Assembly: GCA_030141605.1 (NCBI GenBank)
Contig: JAQGDQ010000796.1
Coordinates: 25,001-45,000 of the forward strand
DNA from: Tubiluchus corallicola
Taxonomy: Eukaryota; Priapulida; Priapulimorpha; Priapulimorphida; Tubiluchidae
Length of the DNA: 20,000 nucleotides
Reading direction: 5' to 3'
Shown here: positions 18,916-20,000 of the stretch, piece after piece
Position numbering within the stretch: position 1 is the first letter of the stretch
How the letters are laid out: each line of letters opens with the position of its first letter
The notes under the pieces: generated by a model
Seen by the model: the letters and a program-made list of their open reading frames with translations, nothing else
Database searches by the model: none
What the model was told of the DNA's origin: nothing
Program-made: the position numbers and the translations under genes

Positions 18916-19683
18916 TATATATAATGTGCGTAGTGTCAGTGGTGTGCTGAGTGTAGTGTGGCGTAGTGTTGCAGTATGGTGTGGGTTGTCTGTTGACCTT
19001 TGCCAGTGATAAGAATATTTGACTATTAACATTGAAAGAATAAGCTTAGACGTTTTGGCATGTGTTAAGGTCAGTTTCTGGCCTTAACATGTAGGTGTCA
19101 GCACCTATGTGAACTTACCTGTAATTTTACCTGTGAAGTTGTAAATTAGGTTGAGCCTCACTAAACACGTTCACAGAAGCCTCAGCAAACGTTAAATAAT
19201 GTTTAAATAAATTTTCAAGTAATTATTTATACCGTCTTTACCTGATTTGCTGTAAATCAGTATGATGTTCCAAGGATATATTAAGTTGTTATAACCGCAC
19301 GATGTGAGTAATATTTACTTTTATTATCTTAAATTATAATAATTAAATCATTATAAATTTGTAAGCAGTGAAAGCAGTCAAATTTATTATTTTCATTTTT
19401 TTATATACAGAAATAAAGATTTCTGAGAACACCATATGCTATGAAGGAAATTCTTTTGTGTTCCCGGCATGGTTCCGGTGTCTAGTTTACATTTAAAAAA
19501 AGCTTTTGTAGGTAATATGCAAACATAAATCCGCTTCATTCCATCCACTGTATGCATTGAGGTATCAACATTTATCAGAGTATTCCACCCACTTCTATCT
19601 GCAGCTAACAGCGTTAGTTCTTCTACTCCCTACAATTGAAGGATCCCACTCTTGAGGTTACACAGAGACCATTATTACACTGT
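18916..19683. other. non-coding spacer with short hairpins
   Basis: No gene. Begins with degenerate GTAGTG-type words (18925-18980). Hairpins are GTTAAGG/CCTTAAC (19064-19088), TAGGTG/CACCTA (19092-19107) and CTGATTT/AAATCAG (19242-19260). The second two-thirds is AT-rich. Confidence 0.5.
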
Positions 19684-19697
19684 GTTGCCATGGTAAC
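19684..19697 (+). promoter_or_regulatory. perfect RFX X-box palindrome
   Basis: GTTGCCATGGTAAC fits the X-box consensus GTNRCC-N(0-3)-RGYAAC exactly and is fully palindromic. It lies 148 bp before the ATG at 19845. RFX factors bind such sites, notably at cilium genes; function here is inferred from the motif and position. Confidence 0.5.
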
Positions 19698-19844
19698 GGT
19701 ACAGCATTGTGTATTGTTAGTGAGTGGGCATTCATAATAAACATTCTAAGTTTGCTCATTTGAAACTTGTGTCTTCTATCTTCAATGTCACTTACGAAGG
19801 TAGTCAAGCGTAACAACCTGTCTCGTTCACTTGTCTACAACAAG

Positions 19845-20000
19845 ATGGCAGCACGTAAAGTTTCTATAATCTTTTGTGGTATATTTGTCATTGTTTTGAT
19901 GTGCATTGAGCCAGTGCTTTCAGGCTCCTGCAAGACGATTGACCATCACTTATGCCTTCATTTCACAAAGTATTACGATAAAGACGACAACTGTGCTATA
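19845..20000 (+). CDS. N-terminus of a secreted Cys-containing protein (cut by window end)
   Basis: An open frame of 52 codons running off the window. MAARKVSIIFCGIFVIVLMC and EPVLSG give a textbook signal peptide (basic start, hydrophobic core, probable cleavage near LSG/SCK). The mature start has three cysteines in 24 residues (SCK, LCL, NCA) and ends DDNCAI at the edge. The ATG context is good (A at -3, G at +4). An upstream in-frame ATG at 19785 has a poor context and would push the signal core about 20 residues inward, so I prefer 19845. The family is not recognisable from this fragment. It follows the X-box at 19684. Confidence 0.6.
   Translation, partial: MAARKVSIIFCGIFVIVLMCIEPVLSGSCKTIDHHLCLHFTKYYDKDDNCAI

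Overview
The window is AT-rich metazoan nuclear DNA with long simple-sequence arrays, degraded transposons and very few genes. Eukaryotic signs are non-LTR and LTR retrotransposon remains, Tc1/hAT/piggyBac-type DNA elements with canonical target-site duplications, TATA/CRE/X-box promoter motifs and signal-peptide proteins. The LRR protein style and element mix fit an invertebrate, perhaps an arthropod, but the lineage cannot be fixed from sequence alone. No bacterial operon, CRISPR array, tRNA or rRNA was seen.

Layout. 1-7300: non-coding, dominated by microsatellites: (AAT)n/(ATT)n, a ~600 bp (AAGT)/(GAGT) block facing a reverse-complementary ~250 bp (ACTC) block, long (AAT)n and (GTA)n tracts and compound trinucleotides. 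It also holds a pre-miRNA-like hairpin (1346-1416) and a 5'-truncated LINE 3' end (5680-5862). 7300-9700: the C-terminal relic of a Tc1-like transposase with an internal duplication, then unassigned DNA. 9700-11000: a 56-bp minisatellite, a probable solo LTR on the minus strand, and a GC-richer block carrying copy A of an unidentified dispersed repeat. 11000-14100: unassigned AT-rich DNA, an LTR-like promoter/poly(A) segment, a minus-strand LINE with the C-terminus of its reverse-transcriptase ORF, and a compound GT/GA array. 14213-16848: copy B of the dispersed repeat, a CRE/X-box/TATA cluster, and the only full-length gene: an apparently intronless, secreted, leucine-rich protein built of three homologous modules. 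17040-18911: three class II elements in a row (hAT-like MITE, internally deleted Tc1 element, piggyBac-like MITE), each with recognisable ends. 18916-20000: spacer, a perfect RFX X-box, and the first 52 codons of a second secreted protein cut by the window edge.

The two genes share two properties: each encodes a signal-peptide protein and each has an X-box-type palindrome about 100-160 bp before its start codon. This hints at RFX-type control but is an inference from motifs. The two Tc1 pieces (7955-8504 and 17571-18228) belong to one family: their 3' ends agree over about 80 bp, one keeping the C-terminal coding end and the other the N-terminal DNA-binding half.
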